Shown one piece after another: positions 45,385 through 58,596 of a DNA stretch of 64,000 nt (positions are counted from its first letter, which is position 1; every line of letters begins with the position of its first letter). The notes beneath the pieces are model-generated. The model was not told the origin of the DNA. It saw only the letters and a list, made by a program, of their open reading frames with translations, and did no database searches. Origin of the DNA: Hermatobates lingyangjiaoensis (Eukaryota; Arthropoda; Insecta; Hemiptera; Hermatobatidae); NCBI GenBank assembly GCA_026182355.1, contig JAPFBL010000362.1, positions 248,001 to 312,000 of the forward strand, written 5' to 3'. The translations under genes were made by a program, and so were the position numbers.

Positions 45385-47590
45385 TTATAAATGATTATGT
45401 AAGTTTATATCTAATTTATATAATGATTCTCATAATGTATATGCAAAAGTAAGTCACTACTTTTTCATCTCTAAATACGGAGTAATGATATTGTTTGATA
45501 CGCAATTTTAATGATGTATCAAGCTGATTATATTTACAAAAAAATTGTTAACAGCACTACACTCCAGTCCTCCAGGAGGGTTCTAATTAACAAATTAACT
45601 GCTTTGCTATTATTAGAGAAAAATTATGAAAATCTAGGAATGACTCATGATAAGCTAAAACTGGAGACATTTGGTTTTAAACGGGTTATTGTTACAACAC
45701 TGGGGAACGTTTTTCATAATCCTTTAAACCTTCGTCAATAAGAGGTGGAGTATTTAATAGGTGAAGAATAGCCATAAAGTTTTTATAAAGTAATTCAAGG
45801 GAAAAACTCTTAATACCCTCAAAAATGTATTTATAAACACATAAATTTCAGCAGTTTCAAAATGGGTAGCATATAAATTGATATTAACAAGTATATTGTT
45901 CGGTTTTCTGTTATCACAACATATTTGAATAGTAAATCTATCCACAAGGATATCTAAGAATGATAACTATTAATTGTTTACTCTATTCAAAACATCGGAC
46001 ATTAATATAAACTTAGAGCTATGGTTCCAATTTTATCATTGCTGTCTTATCAAGATACCAACCAATTCAAATTCGTCAATTGTAAATAGAACTTTACAAT
46101 TTTACGTATATTTTCTGATTTGATATATATTTAACGTCTTAATGTTTTTTTAAAGAAGGGATTCTATGATTTTTAATCTATTACGATAATTTCCTATTTT
46201 TATTGCAATGTATTTTTTACATCCTACTAGTGCGTGTCAAGTTAATTTGTGATTCGTTTGTTCTTTATGTTTTTAGGGCATCATATTCTAAGAAATAGCA
46301 TCTACTTTGATAAAACTAAACAAAACAATCCTGTGTCAAGGATTATAGAAGATATAAATTTGACAGCATTTCACAATCATTATTGCTGTTTCTCACTTGC
46401 AGTAGCATAATAATTCATCAGTATTGAGCCCTTAGTCTTAAAATGCTAATTCGAAGTTAAAATGCCCGAAAATACTAGTAGACCCAATATTTATACTTAT
46501 ATTTAATTGAAACCAAGTGATAATTTTACTTAAAATATTCATATGGCTAGTGACTTGAAAAAAAAACTGACCTCTTAGTCAATATCATGAGATTATTAAC
46601 GAAATAGGAGAAAATATTGACCTTGGAAATCAAACAAATAAGAAAGTAGTCGGAGAGGGGATTGGCTGTCATTAGTGGTGAACTTGGAACTCAGACATGA
46701 TTGTCATCGGGATTCTTCTATGTTTAGGTAACCATTACTGCCTTTAACATCGATTAAATATTGAAAAGTACCAATAAATTAATAACTGTTTGGTGCATTC
46801 AACGTTAGAAATGCCTAATGCTATAATTAAATTACAAACAGTTATATACCGCTGTGTGATGAGAATTCCGTCACTGTAATAGTCTCATACAAACATTCAA
46901 TTCTGAAACTAAACCTACTTTATTCATGAAACATACCGATTTAAAACTAACCTTGATTTTTTATGACAGAGTAAGAAATTTCACAATTGCAAGTTGATGC
47001 GAAAAATATTGTTTCAACAAATATTTTTATATTTGAGCATTTTTTTAAATGCAGAGAATCATAAAGTATTACCAATGGTTTATTTTTTAACTCTCTTATT
47101 TAATTAGAGTAGAAAAATAAAAAAAAATACTGCAAGTATCTGTAGATGGCAATGTGAATACTTTTTAAGTAACTGGGGGGTCTCACAAAACACTAAAGTG
47201 AAACCCAATACAATCATTAGTGTTGTAGTGTAGCGAATGTGTTTTTTCTTTTTCAGTTTATTAAAGAGTGCATCTCAAATATCATTATTACATGATAAGA
47301 TTTTGGGTGTCAAATAAATCTTGTTTTAGATTCCTAGTTTTACCCAGATATGAATTTTCAATTAACTCTAATAACTCAACAGCAGTTATGATATTCCTTA
47401 TAAAATCTTTCCTTTATTCTTTACTATTCTATGGTCACAAACAATACGTCGCAGTTGTTCTTCTACAAAAATATTTTAAATTCGATTAGATTATATTCAT
47501 AACCATACTAAAAAAAAACATTAATATTAAACTAGTTCTTAAGAATATGTGGAATTTTAATGTTTTTAAAATCTATAAATTTTTTTTCAA
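45385..47590. other. Intergenic sequence without recognised content
   Basis: AT-rich; short ORFs only (45511 and 47268), with no domain recognised. Confidence 0.45.
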
Positions 47591-47595
47591 ACAGG

Positions 47596-47644
47596 ATATT
47601 TCATGGATACTAGTGAAACATTTGATCTACTCCCTGAGAATAGG
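47596..47644 (+). CDS. Candidate small exon of an unknown gene
   Basis: T-rich tract ending AAACAG, 49 bases, then GTAAGT. One frame reads YFMDTSETFDLLPENR; phase 1 in, phase 2 out. Both splice sites are good, but an exon this short can arise by chance in AT-rich DNA. It is 11 kb past the receptor stop. Confidence 0.25.
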
Positions 47645-48229
47645 TAAGTCATGTCTCTGTGTTATTTCCTTATCATCTGCTTTAATTAGTAATAATTATA
47701 CATACTATGCTTATCAATAAGTCTAAAAACCTTCACTTAAAAGTGCATACCCTGCGATCTGCCGGACAGGATGTATGACAGTATTGAGTTTCCAAACTGA
47801 CGCTAGATAGTACGATACTGCACTTCTGTCCTTTTGATAATATGAATGGAAAGTAGACCAAGCAGTAATCAGGATATATAAACCCCCAGTAAGGGTATAA
47901 ATACTTCTTAATGTGAGTTTCTATAGCTTTCGATATCAATGTCTATGATGAAATAGAACACCAGGCTAATAAAGACAGCCTTGTAAATGAAAAGCAAAGT
48001 AAACAAAAAAAGAGATTAAACTACATAATAAGCTGCAAAACAAAAACTGAAATGGTTCTTATTTGTCTATGTTGTAATTGAAGAAAACATATTTGGTGAT
48101 AAAAAAATACAGCAATGTATGATCAGACCAAAGAGTACGATAATATGTCTTATCACACACCAGAATATATGATTATACGAATAAAATTTATAGATAATTA
48201 TATATTAATATTGAAATTTAATTTAAGTA

Positions 48230-49740
48230 AAATATAGTGATAGTAAAAAATTTCGACCTCGAAATTTTGATGGATTTACTTGTATTGAAGTCTCCAAAGT
48301 TTTTTCGATGATCTCAGTGTGGGTGGGTGTGTATTCATAAGTTTCTGTGGATGCTACAGTTCACAATCTTTGATGGATCACATTTATATTTTGTATAAAA
48401 GGGCCTCATAGTGTAGATGAAGCCTATATTTTTAGCAGCAATTATGCATGATGAGAAAGTCACATCTTTTGCCAAAATGTGTTTGTTTCTCTTAAACAAC
48501 TATTTCTAGGGTTTTGAAATGATGCTATAATTAATACTATAAAAAGAAATAACTGAAGAAAAACCCAGATTTTTAAAGCAACATGACATTTTATCTTTAT
48601 AATAAAATGTAAAGATTTTGACTTTTCATTCAATCTAAAAGCTTGTAAGGACGATAGAAAGGTGTACCGTTTGACGGATCAAAATTAATTATACCTAAAA
48701 ATAGAACATTATGTTGGAGGATGAGTTGAGTAATTTTTTTAAAATTATATTAGCCCAAGACTAATAAGATCAATTTTATGTTTTCAGAAAATGATTTTGG
48801 ACGCTGAACGATATATAAAAAACCAATGATATTTTTACGAAAAATTTAACAGAAAATTATCAAATTATAAAAAAAAATTCGTGTAATTTCAATTACTGCA
48901 AAGAACAATAAACCTATAAAAAACTGAATATTTATTCTAGACTAATAGATCACCTGATGTAATTGTCGGATTTGTTTAGAGTTATTTCAATTGTTTACAT
49001 TGACTTAGAAATTCTTTAAAAGAATCAACTGGAATAATAGTGATATTTAGAGGTTTAATGAAAAAATTTGAAATAATTTAATGACTTCATGTGAGATGTA
49101 AGAAGAATAAAACTATAACTTGTAAACAATGAACGCCAATGAAACATATAATTTCTGATTCTTTCCATGGTTTGATGAATTTATTAACAAAATTCTCTGA
49201 TCAGTCTACATGTTGCACCTTTCAGCTAAAATTAATATCAGATGTAGATGAATGTTATTTATAAAATTAAAGTTATTAATGGTATTACGCTTTTTTTTGT
49301 AACAGTAACTAAATTATTAAACAAATCAATTTATTGTGTAGTTACTCGTATTTAAGTCAATATAAGTTATATTCGTTATTAGAACCAGAATTAATGACAA
49401 TTAATTGAGATGAAAAATTAGAAGGCTTTTTTTCTAGACATATGTATACAGTCGAAGTTTATGAACTTACTTACCCGATTCCAAACCAATATAAGTGACA
49501 TTTGATCAACTGGATCAAATGTACATGACCAAATGATCAAATCAATGTACTTGATTGGACCGATTAGAGCAGGAAGTTCAATTTTCAACCATTTCTACAG
49601 AAATGATTGGTGCTAATGAATGTATCAAATTCATAAACACAGTTAAATAAAAATAAAAATATCAATTGTTTGTCGTTGAAGTTTGATATTATTTTTAATT
49701 ATAGTATAGTTGAATGTATGCCACTCCAGATTTAAATTAG
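48230..49740 (-). repeat. Local repeat family R, inverted copy
   Basis: Begins AATATAGTGATAGTAAAAAATTTCG and ends GCCACTCCAGATTT. The complement of its left part is at 54430-54600 (ATCATCGAAAAAACTT, GATCACTATACTT), and its middle (GATGGATC.., ATGCATGATGAGAAAGTCAC, CCGTTTGACGGA) matches 56410-57140 inverted. No ORF with a domain. Confidence 0.65.
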
Positions 49741-49960
49741 AAATGGAAGATGCACTAAGTTTCCACAAACAAAAAATATTTTATCGAACCATGACGCGTT
49801 TCGAACACTTAGAGTTCATCGTCAGGTTATATTTGCCTCAGTAAGGTGATATCGACTGTTTAAGAAGTCAAAGGACACCTGACTCCTTGTGTGTGGAGAC
49901 TTAGTGTTTTTTCACCTTTCTAATCATGAGTAATGCCACACAATAACTGCTTGTAAAGCT
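49740..49960 (-). mobile_element. PLE-derived family D fragment
   Basis: Antisense ribozyme at 49793-49825 and the CACTAAGTTTCCACA / GTGTGGAGACTTAGTG ends; inserted next to the repeat R boundary. Confidence 0.72.
49793..49825 (-). ncRNA. Hammerhead ribozyme, family D
   Basis: CTGACGA, helix II GAACTC TAA GTGTTC (one mismatch), GAAA, ACGCGT, C17. Confidence 0.73.
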
Positions 49961-49964
49961 GGTG

Positions 49965-51435
49965 AGTTAATAGAATTAATTTTTTTCAATATTACTGCTT
50001 TAATTAATAATGAAAATTAATTAAATTAATTCATATGTTGAGACAATTAAGTATAGAAATTATGCAATTAATTGACATGACAATATAAAATGTATATGAT
50101 AATATAATTATGCAAATATAATCTAAAAATTAGTATTCTTAGTAAAATTTAAAAAAAAAGTAGTTCCATCTTATTAAATTATTGTATTATTATATTGTCT
50201 TATTATTATGTATTATTTTTTGTTTTTTTACAAACACTTTGAAATGATTAAATTAACCATAGTAACTCTACTGCATAAATTTGTAACATATTAAAAATTA
50301 CTCAGTAAATGACTTTACTAGTCATCGTGATTCATTTGATTTTTTTACAAGGCTGTGACAGTGATTGCATTTTCGTTGAAATTAGCAAAGCAGAGATAAC
50401 TGCATTAAAACGAAACATTGAATTATATAGCTTGTCAATTAACTTAATAATATATTTCCTTTTAGCAAAGTTGAGTGCACAAATTTTTTAATATAAAACA
50501 TATTAAGGTTGACTGACCTTAAAAGTCAACTAAATTCCTCTAATATACGTATTATTTAATTTTTTTCTTTGCCTTTTATTGTAAAATTATCCATTTAAAA
50601 ATGTTTATTTAAAATTAATATCGATTAGTATAGAATCATTTAATATAGATTAAATAGATTTAATATAGAAAGCGCATCACCAAGATTTATAGGTCTGCGT
50701 TTAGTTCATGTTTGTTTCCTGTCCATTTTATAAACACTGGATTCATTAAGAGCCAAATCTCCTTTGTATTTGTTCAAACCATCATGGCTGAAACTGATAT
50801 CAGTGTAAAAGTGATTTTATTAATTAGATTACTATGTGATACATACGATTGAAATTATTTTTACGTTCGTATAACTGTTTAAACGAAAGAAGAAAAGAAG
50901 ATCAACAATCTGCGCATCAAAAAGAAAGTTAGTCCGCAATTTAAAATTATCTTCTATTTTTTTACTATATTGCGTTAAATTATAACTTTTAAATGTTGAC
51001 AAACAAAAGTAGATTGAGATATAACTCATAATTTCACAACATTATAGTAATAAACAACAAATTAAACTAAACTTCTATAATTAGCTTAAGAATCTTTCAA
51101 AATATTTTAAAACAAACTCATTTCGATTAATATACAATTAAAGTGTACTTTATAAATAGTTATAACAACAAAAAATAATGTAATATAACTCCATTTAATT
51201 ATTTCTAATTAGTTAGAATATTATATCATAAATTGGTTTTACAAATATTAACAGTAGATGCAGTTCAAATTAATCTTTTAGAATTAGAAAAAAAGAGAAT
51301 AGTCATATTGATAATTAATTTATAGAATGAAATATCAAAAACAGTTAAAATATGTTACAAAATGACTAATGGTTCAGCTTTTAATGAAATTTTAACTTTT
51401 ATATTAAAATTGTAAAATAATTTTAACACCTTTAA
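49965..51435. other. Intergenic sequence without recognised content
   Basis: AT-rich; no repeat family or coding motif found by eye. Confidence 0.45.
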
Positions 51436-51439
51436 AAAC

Positions 51440-52575
51440 ATCTAGAATGACCTACATAGAACTTTAATATAAGTAAACATAATATCAAACTTCTTGGTTA
51501 TGTAATATATAATGTCCTATTTAGGCATAATATAAATGTCTAAATGGGAGATGTTTATTAGTCTTTCATTTCTGGAGGTAGTACAGATAGTTATTGATCC
51601 ACTTATCAATATATATGGTTGTGTATCACACCGCTGATACATAATATATCATTAGTATAACTACATCAGTAATAACATTTTAAAAAGCCAAAATATAGAT
51701 TTTGTGTTTCGAAATAAACTCCCACAGGAGAATATACGTTTTGTTCCAATAGCCAGTGGATCTCTTACATAGTTTATCTGACTTCCTTACAGATTGAAGA
51801 TTTAAGACATCTTCCCATTTAGTGCTTGAAAATATTCCTATTTTGTCTGAAAAATTTAAGAAACATGTACAAAAATGTCGTTTTAAGATAATTTTTAATT
51901 TACAACAAATTCATTCTTTTTCAAAAAAAGTTCTCAATTTTAAATTATGTTTTACATTTTTGGTCTGTTATAAAATTATTATACTGGGATTTTATGGCAT
52001 GATAGTGTTTTTTAATAAATAACCTTTCTTTCTCTTAATAAAAAATCATAAAAATTGAATTTACTACATTGAATACAATTTAAATTATACTGATAAGACG
52101 GATTACTTGTTTTCAGTATGCAAAACTGGCTAATTACTAATACATTTTTTCTCAATATACATTTACAGCAACTTCATAACAGAGTAAAAGGTGAAAAAGA
52201 TGATAAAACTCGTTCAGAGTATTTGGGTTTTTATGATTTTTGACAAAGGTAAAGAAAAGTGATTTTTAAAAAAACACTAGTATGCCATAAAATTACCAGT
52301 ATTGTTTTATAAAAGACGAAAAATTAAAATATAATTCAAAATGGAAAGCATACTTTGAAAAATAATAATAAAAATTATCCAACAAATTAAATTAAAAATT
52401 TTCTTAAGACGATATTTTTTGTTATATGCTTGTGACATTTATCAGAGAAAATAGAAATATTTTCAAGTCTTAAATGGGAAGCTTTGTCTTAAATTTTCAA
52501 TCTAGAAGAAAGTCAGACAAACTATGTAAGTGATCCACAGGCTATTGGAACAAAAGTCATGTTCTCCTGTAAGAG
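51440..52575. repeat. Repeat family R, large imperfect palindrome
   Basis: The sense part at 51440-52020 (TTTAATATAAGTAAACATAATATC, GGAGGTAGTACAGATAG, CCAATAGCCAGTGGATCTCTTAC, ATACTGGGATTTTATGGC) is mirrored by 52235-52575 (GCCATAAAATTACCAGTAT, GTAAGTGATCCACAGGCTATTGG). Centre at about 52140. Confidence 0.7.
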
Positions 52576-52579
52576 ATTA

Positions 52580-53970
52580 TTTCGGAACACGATTTACTTT
52601 TCTTTCAGGAAAAAAAAAGTAGATAAAAAATTGTCCATGAATGAATGAATATATGCATGAATTTAGAAAGAATGTTTTAAGATTACAATTAATTAACTTA
52701 CAGGTTACAGTAGTATCAATGAATAGTACCCTAGAATAGATTATATGAAGCAATGACTGATTATAACGTGAACAGATAGAAGTTCTGGGTAAAAATACTT
52801 GCATTACAGACTGGTTAATGCCTTAATATAAAGAAATATCAAACCATTTGAATGTTTTCTAAAATTTCAATGTCTGAAAAAAATATTTGCATTAAAAAGT
52901 GTAGGAAATAGAATTTTTAATATACTATGTGTATTTAATTTTTCTTTCTAAAGTTGTCTCTTTTTGAAACAATATGAATATAATTATGATTAATACAAGG
53001 GAAAGAAACACTTTTAAGACAAAATGGTGTTGAAACATAGTATCAATCTATTTCATTAAAAAAACACAGTATTCTCTTGAAGTATTCATTGTCAAAGGTA
53101 TACTTTTCTAGCAGACTCTCAATATCACAAAAAAAAGATTGCAATATTTAGTGCAAAAGTCAGTCGTTCAACCTGTTAACTAATATCTGACCTCTCATGC
53201 CTAAGGTAGGAGACAAGTAATACATTTACTTGAATTAATAATTAATCAGTTAAAAAAAAATATTATTGATCAGAAATTTCTTTTTTTTTTTAAAGGAAAA
53301 GCTAATAAAACTCCCTTTAAGATTGAACTATTACAAATTAAAAAAAAAAGAAATATAATCCTATAAATGAAGTAATTGATATGGCATTGGAATGAATCAC
53401 AGCAGCCGACTCATGCTTACTATGCGCCATTTTTCACCATTCAAGGAAAGTTTCTAAGCGTCCTTTAGTAATTTTATATCAGTTTTATTAATTCATTGTT
53501 ATATTGCCTGAAATAGGCAGTTTATTAGAATAAAAAGACATCAAACAGTAAGTAAACGTTTTTTTTAAACATATATTCAGAATAATCTTAATTGGAAATA
53601 TAGAATGAATTAATGAATGCTTTTAACGGTTGTCCTGAATTGAAATTTAGATTTTATTCATATTTAGCTAACACATTTTTGTTATATTAAATTAATTAAG
53701 GAATTGCATTTTAAGTAAAAGTGAAATATATTTACATTACATTTCATATTGCATTATTAGATACATGAAATATTAAATTACTTACATTAAATGTTAAATG
53801 AGTAAGATTTAAATAAGATTTAAACATCTTTTTAGAGGAATGCTAAGAAGAATTAATGACAAAATGTTTTGATTAGGAATTAAAACAATTATAATTACTC
53901 GTTAGACTAATTTAATTTATTAATACATAAAGAGGTTTTTTTTTGTCTAAAATGTCTTTATTCTGCATGT
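52580..53970. other. Intergenic sequence without recognised content
   Basis: AT-rich; includes the mirror boundary of repeat R at the left; otherwise nothing seen. Confidence 0.4.
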
Positions 53971-53994
53971 TTTACAACAGATATTACAATGATT

Positions 53995-54605
53995 ATATAA
54001 AAAATCTGGAGTGGCCTTCAACTTTACTATAAGTAACTTAATATCAAATTTCTTGAGTATTTAATATATAACTTTTCAATTAAGCATAATGTAAACATCT
54101 AAATGGGATATGATTATTAGTCTTTTATTCCTGAGGTAGTACAGATAGTGATTGAAGGACATATCAATATATAAGCTTATTTTGGTACATCACACAGCTG
54201 ATGCAAATAATTTCATTAGTATAACTACAGCAGTAATAACATTTTTGAAAAACCAAAGTGAACATTTCTTGATACGAAATATTCTCCTACAAGAGAACAT
54301 GGCCTCTGTTCAAATAGCCAGTGGATTTCTTACATCGTTTACTTGACATCCTTCTACATTGAATATTAAAGTAAAATTTTCAAATTTAAAACAGGAAAAT
54401 ACCCTTATTTTCTCTGAAAAACATCATTCTGGACCGTAGCGTGGTAACAAGCAATGCTAACACACTCATCCACCCACCCATCACACACACAGACATCATC
54501 GAAAAAACTTCATAAAACGACTTCTGGGACCTCAAAACATGTACCTAATTCCGTCAAAATCTCGAGATCGAATTTTTTCACGATCACTATACTTTATTTA
54601 TAGTA
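53995..54605 (+). repeat. Repeat family R, internally deleted copy
   Basis: Starts AAATCTGGAGTGGCC, has GAGGTAGTACAGATAGTGAT and CAAATAGCCAGTGGATTTCTTAC, then jumps from CTCTGAAAAACATCA to TTCTGGACCGTAGCG, whereas the fuller copy at 55950 has 1 kb between these points. It ends GATCACTATACTT. Confidence 0.75.
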
Positions 54606-54834
54606 AAGTAATAAATAAAAAGAAAACCTTATTATATGGAGTTTATACATTAAATAATGCTAGTAAAACAAAGTTACTCTTATCAAAGTATGAATTGGGT
54701 TAGAATTGATTTTTAAAAAAGTAAATGGAATTCAATTTCAGATTCATAGATCTCCATTTAGTATGTGAATAATAACTATCCAGCCAGAATTAGTTCCTTC
54801 ATTTCCCGCCAACGATGCATAATGCCCATGTCTT

Positions 54835-54948
54835 TTCTATCGGATGTTTATTTCAACCAATCAAATTCATGTTTATTTCAACCAATCAAATTTGTTTATT
54901 TCAACCAATCAAATTTATGTTTATTTCAACCAATCATATTTCATTTTT
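54835..54948. repeat. Minisatellite, 23-25 base unit with CCAAT
   Basis: Four to five copies of TTTATTTCAACCAATCAAAT(T)(CA)TG. Each unit carries CCAAT (complement ATTGG). The ORF across it (FQPIKF repeats) is not a gene. Confidence 0.9.
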
Positions 54949-55074
54949 TTCAAGCCACTTTAATTTTTAATTGCGTCTCTATACTATGGCATCAGTTTTA
55001 TTTGTAACAGTTTGAAATGAATTCAATTGAGTTATTATTGAAAAATTCAGTTTAATATATGTGTTTTAAATTAG

Positions 55075-55134
55075 ATTTTACGTTAGTTGAACTACAACTC
55101 AAGAATTTAGAAGACATTGAACATCTTAATTATG
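55075..55134 (+). CDS. Candidate small exon of an unknown gene
   Basis: AAATTAG acceptor (poor pyrimidine tract), 60 bases, donor GTCAGT. One frame reads FTLVELQLKNLEDIEHLNY, hydrophilic and protein-like; phase 1 both sides. Evidence is weak; no family recognised. Confidence 0.2.
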
Positions 55135-55944
55135 GTCAGTGGAAACATTACATTAATTATCTTCTCAAATTAGAAGTTTATTTAATTTTTCTTTAGACTG
55201 TCTACTCTTATCTAAAGTAATGTTATATATAATATTAGTATTATATTGTTATCACCATTACACCTCATCATGAAAATAGAATATTTAATTTAATTACCAC
55301 CATATACATAATGCAAAAAGTCACGTTGTAATCGTTTTCAAGGCTCAGCAAATTTAACAAAAATAACCATTTTTTTTAATAAAAAATTCAGAAATTATCT
55401 TTTAATATCATTGAAAACGGTTATTTAATGTATTAGTTGTACCTATTTACCAAAATTTTCCATTAGTAATTTCTGGTCTTAACCAATGTTATTCTAATAT
55501 TTTTTCTCTTATTATGTACTCGTATTGTTATATTTTAAGTTATTTAATTCTAAAATATTATTTTATCTTACTTAATTTATGTTTTATTATAATATACTTA
55601 TAACAGTGCTTCAAATATTCATTAATTATTGTACTGTTTTACTATATGTGTACTATTATTGCTTTTTTTATTGTACTACTGTATTATCTCTTATTTTATA
55701 TTTTCTTTATTATTTCTCTCTACTACTTTTATTATGTACCATGCTCTTAGTGTAAAAGGATTTTAGTCAGTGAATATCAATAAATAAATAATATAACCAA
55801 TCCCACATGACTGGTGAATGTAAGTTGCTCAATTAGATGTATTAAAATTATATTTTATGCTACTAAATACACGTTTTCGGTTTAATTTGAAATAATTCAA
55901 GTTTAATTTAAAATAAACTATGTTTAATTTAAAATAATCCAAAT

Positions 55945-57160
55945 TTAATTTAAAAAATCTGGAGTGGCCTACACTCAACTTTACTATAAGTAACTTAATA
56001 TCAAATTTCATTAATTTCATTCATTTCATTTGACATCCTTCTACATTGAATATTAAAGTAAAATTTTCAAATTTAAAACAGGAAAATACCCTTTTTTTCT
56101 CTGAAAAACATCATAAACAGCTAAGAAAATGTTGTTTTAAGGTGATTTATAATTAAAGATGTACGATAATTACATTTATTAATCTCTAAACGAAAAATTT
56201 CAATTTTGAATTATCTTTTACATTTTCGATCTTTTATAGAATTATTATACTGGGAATTTTATGGCTTCTTAGTATTTCATAAGATCATTTTCCTTCCCCT
56301 TTGTCAAATAACATATATACGAATTTTTTCTGAGTGAGTGTTATCATTTTCCTGCACAATATTATTCCTCTTCATCTCATATAAGTCAATAAACAATTTA
56401 AATTGTTCCTTTATAAATATCAATTTTATCTCAGTGGAATCGCTCAAAAAATTTCAAAGTCAATGTAAACAATGAAAAAAAATATAAAAAATTCGACAAG
56501 TATAGCAGGTGATCTCTTAGTCTAAGATAAACAAACAGTTTTTTACTGCGTTATTGCTCTTTCCTATAACTGAAACTTCATGATTTTTTTTTTATGAATT
56601 GCTAATTTTTTGTTCCATTTATGGTCAAATTTTCATTATTTTTTAATCAGCCGTTTAGCGTCAAAAAAAAAACATTTTCTGAAAACAGAAATCGTACTGT
56701 AATGCCCCATTAGCGAATGTAATTTTGAAAAAAATATCTCAACTCATTCTACACATAATGTTCTATTTATAGGCATAGTTTCATTTTTGTCCGTCAAATA
56801 GTATGGCTTGTATCGCTCTCACAAGGTTTGAGATTGAATTATAAGTCAAAATTTTTACATTTTATTGAAAAAAAAATATTTACTGTTGTTTTAAAATTCT
56901 GAATATATTTTTCGTTTGTTCTATTTGTAACCTCAAAGATAATGTCAAAATTTCAAAACTCTAGGGTTATCAGTTTAGGAGAAATAAATGTTTTAAAAAA
57001 AACGGTTTTTGGCAAAAAAAGTGACTTTCCCATCATGCATAATTCTTCCCAAACAATAAGGATCTTCGTCTTTATGGGGCCCATTTTTGTGTAAAATATC
57101 AACTTGATCCATCAAAGATTCTGGACCCTAGCGTTGTAACAATCAATAATAACACACTCA
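55945..57160 (+). repeat. Repeat family R, fullest sense copy
   Basis: From AAATCTGGAGTGGCC through ACAGGAAAATACCC, ATACTGGGAATTTTATGGC, GTGACTTTCCCATCATGCAT and TTGATCCATCAAAGATTCTGG to ACCCTAGCGTTGTAAC. About 1.2 kb without an ORF. Confidence 0.75.
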
Positions 57161-57188
57161 ATATATATATAGTGTCAACAACTGTTTC

Positions 57189-57224
57189 CTGAGGATGACT
57201 ATTAAAAGGGTCCAAATATTGAAT
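57189..57224 (+). ncRNA. Hammerhead-like segment, family F relative
   Basis: CTGAGGA, helix II GACTATTAAAAGGGTC, CAAA in place of GAAA, AUAU, U. G12 is changed to C, so it is likely dead. Confidence 0.45.
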
Positions 57225-57429
57225 GTGACTCCTAGTTTCTGTTTCTCAAAGGTTTTAAAGTATATATATATATAATTGTAAATTAAAAGTAAACATTAGT
57301 TGTAAAATAAGTGGAATAAAATGAATTATGGACAACTGTTACATACACTATCTCCTACTACAAGGAAATCTATCAGAAAACTGGAAAATCTTTCCAATAA
57401 ATTAACCAGAGTGTAAATAGGTGAGAAAT

Positions 57430-57700
57430 TTGTAAATATATATATATATCAGCTTAAAAACGAAGAAAAGCAACATACAGGGAAAGAGACACACCTACCA
57501 AACTCAAATTTTCGGATGATCCGTCTTCAGGATCATTGCCTATCAGGATGGGCGCCGGGACTGTTTCATGCCATTGTGTTTCCGGCGTGCTTGGTCACAC
57601 ATTCTCTTTTCTCCTGAAGACGGATCATCCGAAAATTTGAGTTTGTAAGTGTGTCTGTTTCTCTGTGTTGCTTTTCTTCGTTTTTGAGCTGATTTGCGTC
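57430..57700. repeat. Family E inverted pair
   Basis: CAGCTTAAAAACGAAGAAAAGCAACA is mirrored at 57665-57692. Antisense core 57503-57533 (helix I broken); sense core 57611-57641 with helix I CTC/GAG and CTGAAGA, CGGATCATCC, GAAA, AATT. Confidence 0.8.
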
Positions 57701-57946
57701 CAGTTTGGATCGTTTTTTTTTTCGATTTATGAGTGAAATATATATATTTTATTAAAGAACATGCCGATTTTCATTTTTGTCCTTTTTCTGTTTAATTTTT
57801 CAAGTTTCCTAAATTTAGTTTTCAACTCTTCAGGTAATATATACATCAATTCACCAAATGATTTATTACTGAACTCCATAAAATTAATCGAAGTTATAAG
57901 TCTAAACTATAAAACTACACAATAAATTGTCCAACGTTTCAGTCGT

Positions 57947-57954
<8 letters not shown>

Positions 57955-57990
<36 letters not shown>
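57955..57990. repeat. TA microsatellite
   Basis: About 18 TA units directly beside a family A element. Confidence 0.9.
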
Positions 57991-57995
<5 letters not shown>

Positions 57996-58034
57996 TGAAT
58001 CAATGATTAAACCACAATAAGAATGGGAAAACAA

Positions 58035-58077
58035 GACTAAGATCTTTCAACCGTAACAAGCGGTCTTCGTCAGAGTC
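58035..58077 (-). ncRNA. Hammerhead ribozyme, family A
   Basis: Consensus core on the minus strand, partner of 58554-58596 about 480 bases away. Confidence 0.75.
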
Positions 58078-58553
58078 AAAAACCCAACTGAACACTAGAT
58101 GCAGAAAACATCTGGTGAGGAGTTGAGAAGAGTGGGAGGGAAGAGTGGTATTTTAAAAGGGTGATAGCACAGGAAAGGACTAATGTCCAGAAAGGGATGT
58201 TTGGGGAAACAAAGGAGTACAGTAAGAAAAAGTAAAAAACTATCCGCTGGCTGTCAACCCTCTTTAAGAGGCTATTGCCCTCGTGACGAAAGTATCAAGT
58301 TTGAAGAGACCGTTACTAAATACTTTGAAACTTGATACTTTCGTCACGAGGGCAGTAGCCTCTTCAAAGAGGGTTGACAGCTAGCGGATAGTTTTTTACT
58401 TTTTCTTACTGTACTCCTTTGTTTCCCCAAGCATCCCTTTCTGGACATTAGTCCTTTCCTGTGCTTTCACCCTTTTAAAATACCACTCTTCCCTCCCACT
58501 CTTCTCAACTCCTCACCAGATGTTTTCTGCATCTAGTGTTCAGTTGGGTTTTT

Positions 58554-58596
58554 GACTCTGACGAAGACCGCTTGTTACGGTTGAAAGATCTTAGTC
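58554..58596 (+). ncRNA. Hammerhead ribozyme, family A
   Basis: Consensus core and helices, as in 38040-38082. Confidence 0.75.

Noticed and set aside
45511..45741. 76-residue ORF as a gene
   Set aside because: Balanced composition but no start context, splice site or recognised motif; left unannotated.
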